Positions 42,638 to 50,897 of a stretch of 50,897 nucleotides of DNA are shown in pieces. Made by a program: the position numbers and the translations under genes. The stretch comes from Gammaproteobacteria bacterium (GTDB taxonomy: Bacteria; Pseudomonadota; Gammaproteobacteria; Steroidobacterales; Steroidobacteraceae), in assembly GCA_028293765.1 (NCBI GenBank), contig JAQGOG010000176.1:1-50897 (forward strand), given 5' to 3'. The notes under the pieces are model-generated. The model searched no databases. It saw only the letters and a list, made by a program, of their open reading frames with translations, and was not told the origin of the DNA. How positions within the stretch are numbered: position 1 is the stretch's first letter; every line of letters begins with the position of its first letter.

Positions 42638-44602
42638 ATGACCCACCCATCCACATCCCCAGGCGCCGGACTGAAATCGCTCGCCCGGATGTCGGGGGCG
42701 ATGGCGCTGAGTTGGGTCCTGCTGGCCTGTCTGCCGCCGCCGGCACGTGCGGCTGACGCCGCTGCAGTCAAAAGCCCCGCGCAGGTACTCATCGAGCACG
42801 GCCTGCTGGCCGTGCGTACCGATCCGGAAGCCAGCAAGCGCGACGCCGATAGTGCGCTCGAGCTCCTCAGGCGCACGCCGGACCCCGACCTCGAAGTCAG
42901 GGCCCACATGCTCCTGTGCGATTACCAGTCCGAGCGCGACTCGGCCGCGGCCCAGCGGGAGATCGCGGCGGCCACGGCACTGCTGCCACACGTCAGGCGC
43001 CAGGCCCTGCGCGCCGGCGTGCTGGATTGCCAGGGCGCGATCTTCGAGACCGGCGGCGACAACGCGAAAGCCATGGTCCAGTACCAGGAGGCCGTGTCCA
43101 TCGCGGCCCGCGAGCACGACGACGAAATGCTGGCGCAGAGCTTGTTTTCGCGCGGCTACCTGCTGGGAGTGCAGGGGGACTATGCCACTGGCCTGTCCGA
43201 GCTGCGGCACGCGGACGCGCTGTTCGAAAGGATCAAAAAGCCGCTGCATGCCCAGACGACGCTCAACAGCATCGCCATTCTCTACAACCGCATGGGGGAT
43301 TACGTCCAGGCGCGCCGCATCTATGCCCGCGCGCTGAAGGCCCAGCGCGAGGCGGGGCTGCAGCGCGAACAGGCGGTGACGCTCCATAATCTGGGGCGCG
43401 TGGACGAGAACCTCCACGACTGGGATGCGGCCCGCCAAGCATTTACCGGCTCGCTCGAGATCAGCCGGCGGATCAACTATACGCGCGGTGAAGCCTACGC
43501 ACTGCGCGGGTTGGCTGCCGTAGAGAACGCTACGGGCAATCCGGTGGGAGCGCTGGAGACGCTCAAGAGCGCGCAAGTCCTGCAGCAACAGACTCCCGAC
43601 GCCCGCCTGCGTGCGCAAATTCAACTCGCGCGGGGCATCGCCTTTCACAAACTCCTGCGTCTGCCTGAAAGTACCGCCGCGCTCGAGGATGCGGTGGAGG
43701 TGCTCAGGCAGGCCGACGCGCTCGGCGAATTGAATGCGACCTACTCCGAGCTCGCCGCGGTCTATGCGGAAACAGGCAACTGGCCTTCCGCCTACAAGCG
43801 GCAGACCGACGCGAAGCAGACCTCCGACAAGCTGCTCAAGAATCAGCTCGACCAGCGCTTCGCGGCGCTCAAAGTCGAATTCGACACCGCCGCGCAGGAG
43901 AAGGAGAACGCCGCGCTGAAGCGTCAGAACGAGGCCGACCAGAAGACTCTCGCGCAGGCGCGCAGTGTGCGGCACCTGCAGGCCGCGGTCATTCTCCTGG
44001 CCGTCCTGTTGGTGTTGCTGCTGGCGATGCTGGCTGTCTTCCAGCATCGCAGCACGCTGCAAATGCATATGCTGGCAATGACGGACGAGCTCACGGGAGT
44101 GCCGAACCGCCGTGCCGTGCTCGGCCGGCTGGACCCGCTGCTGCGGCGGAGCGACTCATCGGCCTGCGCGACGCTCATCATCGATATCGACCACTTCAAG
44201 GCGATCAACGATCAACACGGTCATCCGGCCGGCGATGAGGTGTTGAAGGTGGTGGCTGCGACGGTGCGGTCGGCCGTGCGGGAGTCCGCATTTTTCGGCC
44301 GGCTCGGCGGCGAGGAGTTTTTGATCGTCCTGCCCGGTGCCGACCTGCAAGAGGGGCGCCGGGTGGCGGAGGTCTTTCGCGAACGGATCGAGTCGATCGA
44401 CACGTCACGTTGGTTTGCCGATCGGCGCCGCATCACCGCCAGTATCGGAGTGGCCGTTTCGGTACCCGGTAAGGATACGCCCAGCACCATGCTTCAGCGC
44501 GCCGACCTGGCTTTGTACGCGGCAAAGCGCAGCGGGCGCAATTGCGTGCAGACGGAGCCGACTCCCGAGCCTGATCTGGGTGCGGCGGTACTCGATGCCT
44601 GA
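42638..44602 (+). CDS. Diguanylate cyclase with periplasmic TPR domain
   Basis: A 654-residue membrane protein. N-terminal signal/helix (about 18-38), a TPR array (about 100-400; for example YNRMGDYVQARRIYARALKA), a coiled coil, transmembrane helix (about 448-470), and a cytoplasmic GGDEF domain whose signature is GGEEF (about 556). The site is intact, so it should make c-di-GMP from GTP. The inhibitory RxxD element before the signature reads RESA, so product feedback is likely absent. It overlaps the permease gene by eight bases. The TPRs may sense a periplasmic ligand or partner. Confidence 0.9.
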   Translation: MTHPSTSPGAGLKSLARMSGAMALSWVLLACLPPPARAADAAAVKSPAQVLIEHGLLAVRTDPEASKRDADSALELLRRTPDPDLEVRAHMLLCDYQSERDSAAAQREIAAATALLPHVRRQALRAGVLDCQGAIFETGGDNAKAMVQYQEAVSIAAREHDDEMLAQSLFSRGYLLGVQGDYATGLSELRHADALFERIKKPLHAQTTLNSIAILYNRMGDYVQARRIYARALKAQREAGLQREQAVTLHNLGRVDENLHDWDAARQAFTGSLEISRRINYTRGEAYALRGLAAVENATGNPVGALETLKSAQVLQQQTPDARLRAQIQLARGIAFHKLLRLPESTAALEDAVEVLRQADALGELNATYSELAAVYAETGNWPSAYKRQTDAKQTSDKLLKNQLDQRFAALKVEFDTAAQEKENAALKRQNEADQKTLAQARSVRHLQAAVILLAVLLVLLLAMLAVFQHRSTLQMHMLAMTDELTGVPNRRAVLGRLDPLLRRSDSSACATLIIDIDHFKAINDQHGHPAGDEVLKVVAATVRSAVRESAFFGRLGGEEFLIVLPGADLQEGRRVAEVFRERIESIDTSRWFADRRRITASIGVAVSVPGKDTPSTMLQRADLALYAAKRSGRNCVQTEPTPEPDLGAAVLDA

Positions 44603-45956
44603 AGCGAACCGTCCGGCCGCTCCCGGCAGCGACCCGTGGGGCGAGCGCATGCCGCGCACGGTCGGGTTGGTCGGCGCGGTCTCTGTATTGGTCGGTGTAA
44701 CGATCGGAAGCGGGATCTTCAGGGTGCCCGCCACGGTCGCCGCGCAACTGCACACGCCCGGTGCGGTCATTCTGTGTTGGGTGTTGGGTGGCGTGATCGC
44801 GCTCTTTGGGGCGCTCACGATCGCGGAGCTCGCGGGCGCGTTGCCGCGCTCTGGTGGGATCTTCGCCTGGCTGCTCGAGGCGTTCGGTCCCTTGCCCGCC
44901 TTCCTGTTTGGCTGGACGGAGCTGGCGGTGATCAGGGCATCTTCGCTGGGAGCCATATCAACGATCTTCGCCGAATACCTCGGATACTTCGTGCCGCTCA
45001 CGCCGCTGCAGGTGCGTTACGTCGCCGCGAGCGTCATCGTAGTCGTCGGCGCGATGAACTATCTCGGCGTACGGCGTGCGGCGGCGGTCATGAGCGTCGC
45101 AACCATCGCGAAGTACGCAGCCGTAATGGGCCTCGGATTGCTCGCATTTACCGCGAGCACGGCCGGCGCTTCCCATTTCAGGCCTGCATGGGGCGAAGGG
45201 GTGCACCTCTCGCTGCTGGCCACCGCGCTCATTCCCGTCATGTGGACTTATGACGGCTGGGCGGATCTGTCCTTCATGGGCGGAGAAGTGAAGAACCCGC
45301 AGCGAACCCTGCCGCTCGCGCTGATCTTCGGCACCGCCTGCGTCATGCTCGTCTATCTCGTCATCAACCTGGGGTTCATGTATCTGCTGCCGCTGCCCGA
45401 GATGGCCGCATCCAAGTTGATTGCCGCGGCTGCCGCGGAGCGCATTCCGCTGTTTGGCGGAATCGGTGCGGCAGTCATTACCGCGGTCGTGCTCTTATCC
45501 ACGTTCAGCGGCCTCAACGGCACCATGATGACCGGGCCGCGCATCTTCTTCGCGATGGCCGACCGAGGGCTGTTCTTCCGCAGCGTGGCGCGTGTCTCGC
45601 CGCGGTTCCAGAGTCCGTCGGTGGCCATCTGGCTGGCAACGGGACTCGGTGTCCTCTATGTGTTGGAAAATGATTTTGCGCAGCTCGCGGACAAATTCAT
45701 CCTCGGGATCTGGCCGTTCTATGCGCTGGCGGTCGCCGGTGTGTTCGTTCTGAGGCGTAAACGTCCGGATCTTCCCAGGCCTTACAGGGTGTGGGGGTAC
45801 CCCTTCGTGCCCTTGCTGTTTCTGCTCGCATCCCTCTGGATGGTGGTGAATGCGCTGGTCACCGATCCGCTGAACACGGGTGTGACCCTGCTGATCATCG
45901 TTGCCGGGGTGCCGATGTTCTACCTCTGGCGACTGGGAACCCGGGACCGCCGCTAG
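44595..45956 (+). CDS. APC-superfamily amino-acid permease
   Basis: A 453-residue inner-membrane transporter with about 12 helices. The TM1 motif GVTIGSGIFRVPATVA binds substrate backbone in this superfamily, and ALPRSGGIFAWLLEAFG is typical of TM3. The gene starts inside the end of the cyclase gene, which suggests coupled expression. Substrate is probably an amino acid or polyamine; it cannot be fixed from sequence. Confidence 0.9.
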   Translation: MPEANRPAAPGSDPWGERMPRTVGLVGAVSVLVGVTIGSGIFRVPATVAAQLHTPGAVILCWVLGGVIALFGALTIAELAGALPRSGGIFAWLLEAFGPLPAFLFGWTELAVIRASSLGAISTIFAEYLGYFVPLTPLQVRYVAASVIVVVGAMNYLGVRRAAAVMSVATIAKYAAVMGLGLLAFTASTAGASHFRPAWGEGVHLSLLATALIPVMWTYDGWADLSFMGGEVKNPQRTLPLALIFGTACVMLVYLVINLGFMYLLPLPEMAASKLIAAAAAERIPLFGGIGAAVITAVVLLSTFSGLNGTMMTGPRIFFAMADRGLFFRSVARVSPRFQSPSVAIWLATGLGVLYVLENDFAQLADKFILGIWPFYALAVAGVFVLRRKRPDLPRPYRVWGYPFVPLLFLLASLWMVVNALVTDPLNTGVTLLIIVAGVPMFYLWRLGTRDRR

Positions 45957-46057
45957 TCGGGTAATTCATCACCAATTCATACGGCTGCTGAAATACACGT
46001 TGGCAAACGCCGTTCGCACGGCACAATATCCGCGGCCTTCCGGCCGTCTATCGGTAC

Positions 46058-47077
46058 ATGAGCGTGCGACGAGTTCTCCTTTTACCCATTGTAGTCGTGG
46101 TGCTCGCCGCGGGCGGTTGGTATTACTGGCGGGAGCGCTCCGCGAGCGACCCGCTGGCGGCGTTCGCGCTCTCCGGCAACGTGGACGTGCATCAGGTGGA
46201 ACTCGCCTTCCGCGTCACCGGGAAGATAGCGGAGATGAAGGTGCAGGAGGGCGACCGCGTTGAAGCGGGGGCATTGCTCGCACAACTGGATCGTGTGCCG
46301 TTCGAGAACGACCTCGCGGCCGCTTCCGCTGATGTCGATCAGGCCCGAGCTCAGTTCAATAAGACCAGGCGCGGTTATCGTGTGGAGGAGATCGCTCAGG
46401 CACGCGCCACTGTCCGGCAGCGAGACGCCGATCTGGTCAATGCGCGCGTCACGCTCGAACGCCTGCAGAACCTCGTCGTCCAAGGCGTCGTCACTCGCCA
46501 GCAGATCGATGACGCGGAGGCGCGGGTGCGTCAAAGCGACGCACAGTTGGCCGGCGCCAAAGAGCAGTCGAATCTCATGGTTCACGGCTCGCGCGTGGAG
46601 GATATCGAATCGCAGAAAGCTGCTTTGGGCTCGGCCGAGGCACGTCTGGCGAAAGCAAAGACGGCGTTCCAAGACACCTCGCTGCTCGCTCCGAGCCGGG
46701 GGATCGTCTCAGTGAGAGCGCGTGAAGCCGGTGCCATCGTTCAGGCCGGCCAGACCGCCTACACGCTCGTGCTCAACGAGCCGGTCTGGATCCGGGCTTA
46801 TGTGGCGCAGCCGCGCCTCGGCCTCATCAAGCCAGGCATGCCGGTGAAAATCGAGGTCGACTCGATGCCGGGCAAACAGTACGACGGTACGGTGGGATTC
46901 ATCGCTCCGGATGCCGAATTCACCCCCAAGACGGTGCAGACGGAGCAGGTGCGGGACGATCTCGTCTACCGCATCCGGGTCATCGCCAACGATCCCGATA
47001 ACGTCTTTCGTCAGGGGATGCCGGTCACGGTGCAGGTTCCTGCAGCGCAAGCCCAGGTAGCTTCCGTAAGTCATTAG
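46058..47077 (+). CDS. ybhG: HlyD/YbhG-like membrane fusion protein
   Basis: A 339-residue inner-membrane-anchored adaptor. N-terminal helix (about 5-22), then SGNVDVHQVELAFRVTGKIA, two long helical stretches with RVEEIAQARATVRQR, and the barrel region with EPVWIRAYVAQPRLG and PDAEFTPKTVQTE. The pattern is very close to E. coli YbhG. It heads a complete ybhGFSR-type operon and would bridge the ABC exporter to the outer membrane. Confidence 0.88.
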   Translation: MSVRRVLLLPIVVVVLAAGGWYYWRERSASDPLAAFALSGNVDVHQVELAFRVTGKIAEMKVQEGDRVEAGALLAQLDRVPFENDLAAASADVDQARAQFNKTRRGYRVEEIAQARATVRQRDADLVNARVTLERLQNLVVQGVVTRQQIDDAEARVRQSDAQLAGAKEQSNLMVHGSRVEDIESQKAALGSAEARLAKAKTAFQDTSLLAPSRGIVSVRAREAGAIVQAGQTAYTLVLNEPVWIRAYVAQPRLGLIKPGMPVKIEVDSMPGKQYDGTVGFIAPDAEFTPKTVQTEQVRDDLVYRIRVIANDPDNVFRQGMPVTVQVPAAQAQVASVSH

Positions 47078-47088
47078 GAGCCGGTCCG

Positions 47089-48912
47089 ATGGCCGCGAAC
47101 GCGCCGCCCGTTTTCGCCGAGTCGCGTGCCGCGGCGAAGGTCGTTGCGCTGCGCAAGGACTTCGGCTCCGTTCAGGCGCTGGCCGGTATCAGCGCGGAAC
47201 TGCCCGTCGGACGGATTCTCGGCCTGCTGGGTCCGGACGGCGCGGGCAAGACGACATTGATCCGGCTCCTGGCCGGTTTGATGGAGCCCACCGGTGGGAG
47301 CGTCGAGGTGTTGGGCCGCAAGCCGAGCGCCGAAGGCGGCGCGACCCAGGCGGAAGTGGGTTACATGCCGCAGCGGTTCGGCTTGTACGAGGATCTCTCG
47401 GTGCTCGACAACCTGAGTCTCTATGCGAACCTGCGTGCCCTCGATCGGGAGACGCGGGCAGCACGCTTCGCCGAGCTGTTGAAGTTCACTGACCTCGCGC
47501 CTTTCACCGCGCGGCTCGCCGGCAAACTGTCCGGTGGCATGAAGCAGAAACTCGGTCTGGCCTGTGCGCTGCTGGGCCGACCGAAACTGCTGTTGCTCGA
47601 TGAGCCGGGTGTCGGCGTGGATCCGCTGTCGCGACGGGAGTTGTGGGGCATGGTCACCGACCTGGTGACGTCCGGCGTCACGGTGTTGTGGTCGACGGCG
47701 TACCTCGAAGAGGCCGAGCGCTGCGCGCACATCTGGCTTCTCGATCGGGGGAAGCTGCTCTACCAGGGGCCGCCAGGCGAATTGAGCGCCCGGATGCAAG
47801 GGCGGGTATTTCGGCGCCGAGTCGCCGCCGGGAAAGCGCGGCCGACGGCCGAAGCGGAGCTCGAGCGCGATGTCGTGCTCGATGCGGTGATTCAGGGCGC
47901 AAGCGTGCGGGTCATCGCCAAAGCGGACGGTGTGCACGAGTTCTCGGGAAACGGCTACGAGGCGGTACCGCCGCGCCTGGAGGACGCCTACGTCGAGTTG
48001 CTTGGCGGGGCACGCAAGAGCGAAAGCCTGTTGGCTCGCGGTTGGCCTGCGGGAGTGGGAAGCGCTCGATCGCACGGGGCCCCCGCGCGCGAGCCGCCGG
48101 GGCACGGCGGCTCCGCGCATGAGGGCGCCACGCGCGAGGCGGCGATTCATGAAACTGCTGCCCACGACGGCGTGCTCGTTCGCGCCACGGGACTCACAAA
48201 GCATTTTGGCGACTTCGTCGCGGCGGATCATGTCGGCTTCGAAGTGCATGCCGGTGAGATATACGGACTCCTGGGTCCGAATGGCGCCGGTAAGTCGACG
48301 ACCTTCCGCATGTTATGCGGGCTTCTCAAGCCCAGTGAGGGCGACGCCAGTGTCGCGGGCGTGAATCTCCTGCACTCCGCCAGCCGCGCGCGCGCGAGGC
48401 TCGGCTACATGGCACAGAAGTTTTCTCTCTACGGTGATCTGTCGGTGGCGCAGAACCTGGCGTACTTTGCCGACATCTACGGTCTGAACAGGCAACGCAA
48501 GCGCGAACGGATCAACGCCATGGTCGAAGCATTCGAGCTTGCGCCGCACCTGGGGTCCAACGCCTCGCTGTTGCCACTAGGGTTCAAACAGCGGTTGGCG
48601 CTCGCCTGCGCCACGCTACACGCTCCGGCGGTGTTGTTTCTCGACGAGCCCACGAGCGGCGTCGATCCGCTGATGCGGCGTGAGTTCTGGCATCACATCA
48701 ACGCCTTGACCACGAAGGGGGTGGCGGTCGTCGTGACGACGCACTTCATGGAGGAGGCGGAGTATTGCGACCGGATCGGGCTCATCTGGCGCGGGAGGAA
48801 GATCGCGGAAGGTACGCCGGATGATCTGAAGGCAAGCGCGCGGAGCGCAACATTGACCGAGCCGACGCTGGAAGAGGCATTCATCACGTTGATCGAACGA
48901 GAAGCTGCGTGA
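47089..48912 (+). CDS. ybhF: Duplicated ABC ATPase (YbhF-like)
   Basis: A 607-residue protein with two nucleotide-binding domains. First: Walker A GPDGAGKTT (about 46), LSGGMKQKLGLA, LLLLDEPGVGVDP. Second: Walker A GPNGAGKST (about 400), degenerate signature LPLGFKQRLALA, LFLDEPTSGVDP. The degenerate second signature is usual in YbhF/RbbA proteins. A long Gly/His/Ala/Glu-rich linker (about 318-358) joins the domains. AGGAG precedes ATG 47089. It powers the YbhSR permease. Confidence 0.93.
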   Translation: MAANAPPVFAESRAAAKVVALRKDFGSVQALAGISAELPVGRILGLLGPDGAGKTTLIRLLAGLMEPTGGSVEVLGRKPSAEGGATQAEVGYMPQRFGLYEDLSVLDNLSLYANLRALDRETRAARFAELLKFTDLAPFTARLAGKLSGGMKQKLGLACALLGRPKLLLLDEPGVGVDPLSRRELWGMVTDLVTSGVTVLWSTAYLEEAERCAHIWLLDRGKLLYQGPPGELSARMQGRVFRRRVAAGKARPTAEAELERDVVLDAVIQGASVRVIAKADGVHEFSGNGYEAVPPRLEDAYVELLGGARKSESLLARGWPAGVGSARSHGAPAREPPGHGGSAHEGATREAAIHETAAHDGVLVRATGLTKHFGDFVAADHVGFEVHAGEIYGLLGPNGAGKSTTFRMLCGLLKPSEGDASVAGVNLLHSASRARARLGYMAQKFSLYGDLSVAQNLAYFADIYGLNRQRKRERINAMVEAFELAPHLGSNASLLPLGFKQRLALACATLHAPAVLFLDEPTSGVDPLMRREFWHHINALTTKGVAVVVTTHFMEEAEYCDRIGLIWRGRKIAEGTPDDLKASARSATLTEPTLEEAFITLIEREAA

Positions 48913-50066
48913 GCGACTTGCCGCGTCAACCAGACGGCAGCTGGCGCTCGTGGACGCAGCAACTTGCGGCCGTGATGCTCAAGGAGGCCAAACAGGTCAT
49001 CCGCGATCCCTCCAGCTGGATCATCGCCGTGGTGCTGCCGCTGACGTTTCTGTTTCTGTTCGGGTATGGCATCTCGCTCGATACGACGGTCGTCAAGATT
49101 GGACTGGTGCGGGAGGACGGCAGCCAGGACGGGCGTGATTTCGCGGCCTCGCTCGAGAGCTCGAAATGGTTCCTCGTGGTGCACGCGGCGGATCGTCTGG
49201 CCGGCAAACGTCTGCTGCAGGACCAGGTGGTGAAGGCCGTCGTCATCATCCCTGCGGAATTCAGCGAGCGCCTGCGTTCCGACGCGACGATGGCGCAGGT
49301 TCAGGTGCTGGTCGATGGCGCGGAACCGAATACGGCCAACTACGTGAGGGGTTACGTGAGTGCGATCTGGGCCGGATTCCTCACGGGGCGCGGGCTCCGG
49401 CAGGGGGCCGAGGCCAGCACGCCTATCACGGTCGAGCCCCGATACTGGTTCAATCCCAACGCCGAGAGCCGCTGGTTCCTGATTCCCGGATCGATGACCG
49501 TCATCATGACGCTGCTCGGAACATTGCTCACGGCACTCGTCATCGCGAGGGAATGGGAGCGAGGCACGCTGGAAGCGCTCTACGCAACTCCCCTGACGCG
49601 CGGGCAGATTCTGCTCGGCAAGACACTGCCTTACTTCGTGCTGGCCATGATCTCGATGGCCGTGTGCGTCATGACAGCTCTCCTGCTGTTCAAGCTTCCG
49701 CTAAGGGGCTCGCTCCTGACGCTCGGCCTCATTTCGGCCACTTTCCTCGTTCCGGCCCTCGGACAGGGGCTGTTGATCTCCGTGACGATGCGCACGCAAC
49801 TCGCCGCGGCCCAACTCGGGCTCATGACGGGCTATCTGCCGGCAATGATGCTCTCAGGCTTCCTGTTCGACATCCATTCCATGCCACGCTGGCTGCAGCT
49901 CATCACGTTCATCGTCCCGGCGCGCTACATGAACGTCTCGCTGCAGACGGTGTTTCTCGCGGGCGACCTGTGGTCGGTGCTGATTCCAAACATGCTGTTC
50001 ATGCTGGCCGTCGGAGCCCTGTACTTCGGCCTGACCTGGCGCAAACTCCACAAGCGGGTGGACTGA
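48909..50066 (+). CDS. ybhS: ABC-2 permease (YbhS-like)
   Basis: A 385-residue ABC-2 permease. N-terminal KEAKQVIRDPSSW, first helix (about 37-55), a periplasmic domain, and five C-terminal helices with RWFLIPGSMTVIM and EREWERGT-like AREWERGTLEALYATPLTR. The GTG start overlaps the YbhF stop (GTGA). It pairs with the next permease. Confidence 0.92.
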   Translation: MSDLPRQPDGSWRSWTQQLAAVMLKEAKQVIRDPSSWIIAVVLPLTFLFLFGYGISLDTTVVKIGLVREDGSQDGRDFAASLESSKWFLVVHAADRLAGKRLLQDQVVKAVVIIPAEFSERLRSDATMAQVQVLVDGAEPNTANYVRGYVSAIWAGFLTGRGLRQGAEASTPITVEPRYWFNPNAESRWFLIPGSMTVIMTLLGTLLTALVIAREWERGTLEALYATPLTRGQILLGKTLPYFVLAMISMAVCVMTALLLFKLPLRGSLLTLGLISATFLVPALGQGLLISVTMRTQLAAAQLGLMTGYLPAMMLSGFLFDIHSMPRWLQLITFIVPARYMNVSLQTVFLAGDLWSVLIPNMLFMLAVGALYFGLTWRKLHKRVD

Positions 50067-50080
50067 AAGGATCGACGCAC

Positions 50081-50897
50081 ATGCTGCAGCGACTACTCGC
50101 CATCGTCCGCAAGGAGCTCATCAACATGCTGCGCGACCCGCGTGCGCGCCTGTCCTTGATACTGCCGCCGGTGATCCAGCTGTTCATCTTCTCGGCGGCC
50201 GCGACGATGGAAGTGAAAAACATCGATCTGGGGGTCGTGGACCTGGATCGGGGGCCGGCGGCTCTCGAGGTGCTGCAGCGATTGCGCGGTTCGCCGAGCT
50301 TCGAGCGCCTGACACTCTATCCAAGCGTCGCGGCTGCGCGCAGCCCCATGGAGAAGGAGGATGTCATCGGGCTGTTGGTACTGCAAAGCGGCTTCTCGGC
50401 CGACGTAGCGGCAGGCCGGCCGACGGCCGTGCAGCTGCTGCTTGACGGCAGGCGTTCCAACGCCGCGCAGATCGCCGCCCAGTATGTCAGCACCATCGTC
50501 CAGGACGCCGGTACGTCAATGGCCGGCAACGTCGGCGGCGCGTCTGCGAAGCCACACGCGCAAGTCGTGATCGACAACTGGTTCAATCCCAACCTCGACT
50601 ACAAATGGTTCATGCTGCCGAACCTCGTCGGCAATCTGAGCCTCGGCGTAGCTCTCATGCTCACTGCGCTCTCGGTCGCACGGGAACGCGAGCTGGGGAC
50701 CTTCGATCAGACCCTCGTCTCGCCGGCCACACCGGTCGAGATCGCACTCGGCAAGCTTCTGCCGCCGCTGCTCGTCGCAGCCGTGCAAACCTCGCTCTAC
50801 CTCGTGATCGTCACGCAGATCTACGGAGTGCCGTTCCGGGGCAGCATCCTGTTGTTCTATGCGGCTGTGTTGACGTTCGCCGCGGCATGCGCCGGAA
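50081..50897 (+). CDS. ybhR: ABC-2 permease (YbhR-like), cut by the window end
   Basis: ATG 50081 lies 14 bases after the previous stop. The first 272 codons are present: IVRKELINMLRDPRARLSL, one helix, a periplasmic domain, FNPNLDYKWFMLPNLVG and ARERELGTFDQTLVSP. This is the partner permease of the YbhS-like subunit. The remaining codons (about 100) are outside the window. Confidence 0.9.
   Translation, partial: MLQRLLAIVRKELINMLRDPRARLSLILPPVIQLFIFSAAATMEVKNIDLGVVDLDRGPAALEVLQRLRGSPSFERLTLYPSVAAARSPMEKEDVIGLLVLQSGFSADVAAGRPTAVQLLLDGRRSNAAQIAAQYVSTIVQDAGTSMAGNVGGASAKPHAQVVIDNWFNPNLDYKWFMLPNLVGNLSLGVALMLTALSVARERELGTFDQTLVSPATPVEIALGKLLPPLLVAAVQTSLYLVIVTQIYGVPFRGSILLFYAAVLTFAAACAG

Noticed and set aside
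42596..44068. 490-codon antisense frame inside the diguanylate cyclase gene
   Set aside because: Shadow of the TPR-coding region; no ribosome site or domain.
1..50897. CRISPR arrays, insertion sequences, toxin-antitoxin or restriction systems
   Set aside because: No repeat-spacer pattern, transposase, or recognisable defence domain was found in either strand.

Overview
The window is GC-rich with dense, often overlapping genes. Its gene families (YbhGFSR-type ABC exporter, RND efflux, TfpX/TfpZ pilin accessory protein, Tat-exported epimerase, CheB/CheR hybrid kinase) point to a chromosomal segment of an aerobic, free-living Pseudomonadota. A gammaproteobacterium near Steroidobacterales, Nevskiales or Xanthomonadales is my guess; there is no rRNA or marker gene to settle it.

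Left part (1-11.6 kb). A CaCA-type cation antiporter lies behind a probable yybP-ykoY manganese riboswitch. After a GFA-family zinc protein comes a TetR regulator divergent from a MacB/FtsX-type ABC exporter, which ends with an easily missed 37-residue membrane peptide. Then follow an alpha/beta hydrolase, a DUF2188 protein and a leftward operon (truncated SnoaL-like fragment, 59-residue membrane protein, hydrolase, Tat-exported epimerase). An ECF sigma factor, its zinc-finger anti-sigma factor and a secreted cupredoxin form a unit. The same bipartite promoter-like motif lies before the sigma gene and before the cupredoxin gene.

Centre (11.8-25 kb). After tRNA-Arg(ACG) comes a gene-poor stretch and then a run of small stress-type genes: PsiF-like, short DksA/TraR-like, PRC-barrel, a 1532-residue CheB-CheR-PAS-kinase-receiver protein, SDR, Hsp20 with a sigma-32 promoter, PilZ, a holin-like membrane protein, DUF3618, several 57-65 residue proteins, NIPSNAP (frameshifted at its end) and an AI-2E family transporter. 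Several of these are below usual gene-calling thresholds but have strong Shine-Dalgarno sequences.

Right part (25-50.9 kb). An orphan GAF kinase, a TfpX/TfpZ-like protein and a secreted PQQ-type sugar dehydrogenase fused to cytochrome c precede a tyrosine-catabolism pair: hppD and an overlapping MarR regulator, preceded by a perfect 30-bp palindrome that covers a -35 element. A GlcF-like iron-sulfur protein is coupled to a receiver-kinase. A two-component system faces a beta-propeller/TolC/adaptor/RND operon across an intergenic region with three hexamers at an 11-bp period. A periplasmic-TPR diguanylate cyclase overlaps an amino-acid permease gene, and the window ends inside a ybhGFSR-like ABC export operon.

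No CRISPR array, insertion sequence, phage or recognised defence system was seen. The least-described items are the small-protein genes, the ECF twin promoter motif and the unusual RND pump.
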